Below, piece by piece: positions 5,642-7,701 of a stretch of DNA of 7,701 bases. How positions within the stretch are numbered: position 1 is the stretch's first letter; each line of letters starts with the position of its first letter. The notes below the pieces were generated by a model. The model did no database searches and was not told the DNA's origin. It was given only the letters and a program-made list of their open reading frames with translations. Both the position numbers and the translations under genes were made by a program. This DNA comes from Saprospiraceae bacterium (lineage in GTDB: Bacteria > Bacteroidota > Bacteroidia > Chitinophagales > Saprospiraceae): positions 1 to 7,701 of the forward strand of contig JABWAJ010000259.1 in the NCBI GenBank assembly GCA_013361075.1, given 5' to 3'.

Positions 5642-6385
5642 ATGAAGTCCTTATCCTGTTTTGTTTTGTGTTTGATCTTGCTGCCCATTATTTCATTTGC
5701 TCAAGCCGGAAAAAAGGATACCCCTCCCCCCTTTCTCTATTTACACAACGGCACACTCCTGAAAGAGGGCGAATTTGAGACAAAAGGTGGATTCTTCGGC
5801 AAGCGGTTTCGCTATAATAACGGGGATAAAATTAATTTCAACGACATTAAATTTTATCAGGGTGAAGATGGATATTTTGCCAATTACTACGGAAGGTTCG
5901 CGGCCTGTACAGAAACAGGGACATTTGACCTCTTCACTTTAATAGAGGAGAATACTTACCATGATAATGATGGCTATGCTCAAACAAGCAGCATTAAAAG
6001 GTACTTGTATACCAAAGACTTTGGCGACTTGAAACCGCTCAACTACGATAATTTGAAAGCAGATTTCAGCGTGTTTCCAAACAGCGATCATCCTCAGGAG
6101 GAAAAAATAATCTTGGGTCTCCTTGAACAGGGCAAGCAAAGGAGAAAAACAAAGATGGTTGTTTTGCTATCCGGCATTTCCGGCTTTGTTGTCGGTACCG
6201 CGCTCTATACATCAGTAGTTGGACAGAACAATAGTGATGGCTTTACGCTGAAAAACAAAGGGCTTGCAGCTTCTGGTCTTTCTATTTCTCTGGGAGGGTT
6301 AGTCACCTCAGTAGTGGCTTTGGTGTTACCCAAGGAGTCAAAATCTTACCTCGAATCATTAAGAACCTATAATCAAACTTACTGA
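5642..6385 (+). CDS. Secreted/envelope protein of unknown function with two C-terminal membrane segments
   Basis: This 247-residue protein is not one I recognise. It has a clear signal peptide, with Lys3, a hydrophobic core at about 4-19 and a likely cut after SFA (residue 20). The mature part, about 21-165, is polar and aromatic, with beta-like segments such as FLYLHNGTLLKEGEF and FFGKRFRYNNGDKINF, and one pair-less Cys (89). A basic stretch GKQRRKTK (164-171) is followed by two hydrophobic, glycine-rich segments at about 172-191 and 207-229, then a short polar tail. This suggests a domain outside the inner membrane anchored by a C-terminal hairpin. The start ATG 5642 gives the signal peptide and follows an A-rich leader. 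It stands alone, with its own candidate promoter, converging on the next gene. GC is lower than in the atp genes. A cell-envelope role is inference. Confidence 0.8.
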   Translation: MKSLSCFVLCLILLPIISFAQAGKKDTPPPFLYLHNGTLLKEGEFETKGGFFGKRFRYNNGDKINFNDIKFYQGEDGYFANYYGRFAACTETGTFDLFTLIEENTYHDNDGYAQTSSIKRYLYTKDFGDLKPLNYDNLKADFSVFPNSDHPQEEKIILGLLEQGKQRRKTKMVVLLSGISGFVVGTALYTSVVGQNNSDGFTLKNKGLAASGLSISLGGLVTSVVALVLPKESKSYLESLRTYNQTY

Positions 6386-6396
6386 AATGGCATTGG

Positions 6397-6444
6397 GGAA
6401 AGCAACCGGGCGATCCACAACCGCCCGGTTGCCCCGGGCTTTCC
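6397..6444. terminator. Strong hairpin between convergent genes, probable shared transcription end
   Basis: GCAACCGGGCG (6402-6412) pairs perfectly with CGCCCGGTTGC (6422-6432) over 11 bp with a 9-nt loop. GGAAA (6397-6401) can also pair with TTTCC (6440-6444) across a bulge that is itself the palindrome CCCGGG. It begins 12 nt after the stop of the + strand gene and abuts the end of the frameshifted tail of the - strand gene. Neither strand has a long U-tract; the minus side has only TTT. Termination efficiency is therefore uncertain. Confidence 0.6.
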
Positions 6445-6539
6445 TACTTCTCCATACCCCGGAAAACAATATTGATGTCCTCCTGTCCCGTTTTGCTCCA
6501 GACAATTTTGCCTTTAGACAAATATTGCTTATAGCCTGA
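6444..6539 (-). pseudogene. Out-of-frame C-terminal tail of the minus-strand gene
   Basis: Just past the point where the minus-strand gene stops, a frame one base forward reads 31 protein-like residues: SGYKQYLSKGKIVW, then SKTGQEDINIVFRGMEK, then TAG at 6446-6444. It has no start codon of its own worth considering. It joins smoothly to the gene if one base is dropped from the GG at 6540-6541, giving NIGISGYKQY in place of NIGILRL-stop. The tail ends directly at the 6397-6444 hairpin, where a real gene end is expected. A frameshift mutation or a sequencing error is the likely cause. Confidence 0.55.
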
Positions 6540-7701
6540 GGATACCTATATTTTGTATAGAGTATAACGACTGGGCAATTATGAGCCATGATTTCTCGTC
6601 AACAGGCTTTATCACCTTTATGTAAACGTCCGACTTGCCAATTCGCGGATATAAAACTTGGGTGCTATGCGTTCCCTCTGGGGTAATTTTCATTTGTATA
6701 AACCCGTCACCGTATAAAGGCGCCTTGTTATGCTTTTTATTGATCTTGTCATATGAATTGAAGAAAACATTGACTTTATCTTCTTCCAAAGCCAAGAATA
6801 ATTCATTGGAGGGGTGTTCTCCGCCAAGGTACTTGCATACAGGAATCGTCCACCGTATTTCTGATAAGGAGTAATCTACCAGTGAAACAAAAGCAACGGT
6901 AGAATTACCGGCAAGTTGATTATTCGGACTATATGTATAATAGCGCCTTTCCCCCACAATCAAATACCCATGCCCTTCCCATTCTTTTATCTCTATAATG
7001 ATAAGAGCCGGTATTTCCTCTTCGGATTCTTTGTATTTCTTCTGTGTTGGCTCTTCAATATATTTTGCTATGTTTTTGGGAAGAGGCACCTTAGCGTGCT
7101 TTACATTTCCTTTGGTTTTCTTGTCATATGCCATGAAAGCAATTCCTTTCACCCGGTCGTCTTTGAGTTTCTGCTCAGTATAATAGCCTGCCAATAGCAC
7201 GACTTCATCCGAAGAGGCAACCCTGACTCTTCGGACATTGTATCTGTTATTTTCAATCTTGTATACAATGCTTTCGCCACTTTTGAACCTTTGCCAACAC
7301 ACCAACGGACTATCTGGTATAAAGGCATTACTCTCTTCCATGATGACAAAAGTATTTCCTTCATTATCTACCTGCAATTGGTTTAACCCATTATAATAAT
7401 ACACTAAGGGCAGGTCTTTTTCATCTTCGTACAGGCGTTGAAGATTGCTGCCGTAAGATATGATGGAAGCCCTTATATTTCCTTCATGTCGCCAATAAGC
7501 AAATACGGAAAAAAATTGCCCGTTTTTGGACTTTTCCATATGTATTTCCCCACCTCTACTGCTCACTGCACCTAATATGATCGGGTTGCCTATAAAATTG
7601 AAGCTATCGGTATCAATTTCAGAAAGCAAAAGTCTTTTTTCCTCGCCCTTATATCCATTGTAGAGCAGATATAACTTATCGTTTAGTTCAATCAGTTGGA
7701 G
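6529..7701 (-). CDS. Beta-rich protein of unknown function, 5' end outside the window, frameshifted near its C-terminus
   Basis: The frame is open to the last base of the window, so the gene starts beyond 7701; 390 residues are visible, ending at TAA 6531-6529. The TTG at 7629-7627 is only an internal codon. No catalytic motif is recognised. The sequence is a chain of short hydrophobic, strand-like stretches separated by Gly/Asp/Asn turns. Examples are LNQLQVDNEGNTFVIMEE (7391-7338), VVLLAGYYTEQ, GYLIVGERRYYTY, and VNVFFNSYDK followed by a GDGFIQMKITPEG turn. Repeating units of this kind suggest a beta-propeller or similar all-beta fold, common in secreted Bacteroidota proteins; a signal peptide cannot be checked. 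A lysine-rich linker lies at visible residues 206-229. It converges on the 5642 gene. The last residues (ILRL) are probably a frameshift product; see the tail at 6444-6539. Confidence 0.7.
   Translation of the reverse strand, partial: LQLIELNDKLYLLYNGYKGEEKRLLLSEIDTDSFNFIGNPIILGAVSSRGGEIHMEKSKNGQFFSVFAYWRHEGNIRASIISYGSNLQRLYEDEKDLPLVYYYNGLNQLQVDNEGNTFVIMEESNAFIPDSPLVCWQRFKSGESIVYKIENNRYNVRRVRVASSDEVVLLAGYYTEQKLKDDRVKGIAFMAYDKKTKGNVKHAKVPLPKNIAKYIEEPTQKKYKESEEEIPALIIIEIKEWEGHGYLIVGERRYYTYSPNNQLAGNSTVAFVSLVDYSLSEIRWTIPVCKYLGGEHPSNELFLALEEDKVNVFFNSYDKINKKHNKAPLYGDGFIQMKITPEGTHSTQVLYPRIGKSDVYIKVIKPVDEKSWLIIAQSLYSIQNIGILRL

Noticed and set aside
6535..6560. Programmed ribosomal frameshift
   Set aside because: No slippery heptamer, and no stimulatory structure placed just after the shift point. 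Mutation or a base-call error explains it better.
6359..6589. 76-codon minus-strand frame between the convergent genes
   Set aside because: It overlaps the end of the 5642 gene, the hairpin and the end of the minus-strand gene. The adjacent frame reads as a far better protein tail.

Overview
The window comes from a member of the Bacteroidota. The evidence is the set and sequence style of its ATP synthase genes, A-rich leaders in place of clear Shine-Dalgarno sites, and promoter candidates of the TTG / TAnnTTTG type. A member of the Saprospiria or a related environmental lineage is plausible, but this is inference only. Everything from 1 to 4965 is housekeeping. The part after about 5100 is accessory in character and, by eye, clearly lower in GC.

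Layout: (1) 1-4965, + strand, the F-type ATP synthase operon in the order atpB (5' end outside the window), atpE, atpF, atpH, atpA, atpG. It encodes Fo subunits a, c and b, then F1 subunits delta, alpha and gamma. atpD (beta) and atpC (epsilon) do not follow, so they must lie elsewhere in the genome. Three spacers inside the operon are long: 146 nt before atpE, 92 nt after it, and 157 nt before atpG. Each holds an inverted repeat or stem-loop. (2) 4966-5097, four stem-loops in tandem, the last of them a good intrinsic terminator with a U-tract. (3) 5098-5641, about 540 nt with no convincing complete gene. It holds a 37-codon minus-strand open stretch that looks like a gene remnant, a cluster of palindromes (5222-5418) of the kind seen in dispersed intergenic repeats, and a probable promoter at 5577-5605. 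(4) 5642-6385, + strand, a secreted or envelope protein of unknown function with a signal peptide and two C-terminal membrane segments. (5) 6397-6444, a strong convergent hairpin. (6) 6529-7701, - strand, the 3' part of a gene for a beta-rich protein of unknown function. It runs off the window and appears to carry a frameshift close to its C-terminus.

The atp genes work together as the proton-driven rotary ATP synthase. Subunits a and c form the ion path, b and delta the peripheral stalk, alpha the non-catalytic half of the head, and gamma the rotor shaft. Nothing in the window amounts to a clearly new system. The points most worth a second look are the frameshifted tail of the last gene, the four-hairpin 3' end of the atp transcript, the structured spacers around atpE, and the palindrome cluster at 5222-5418.
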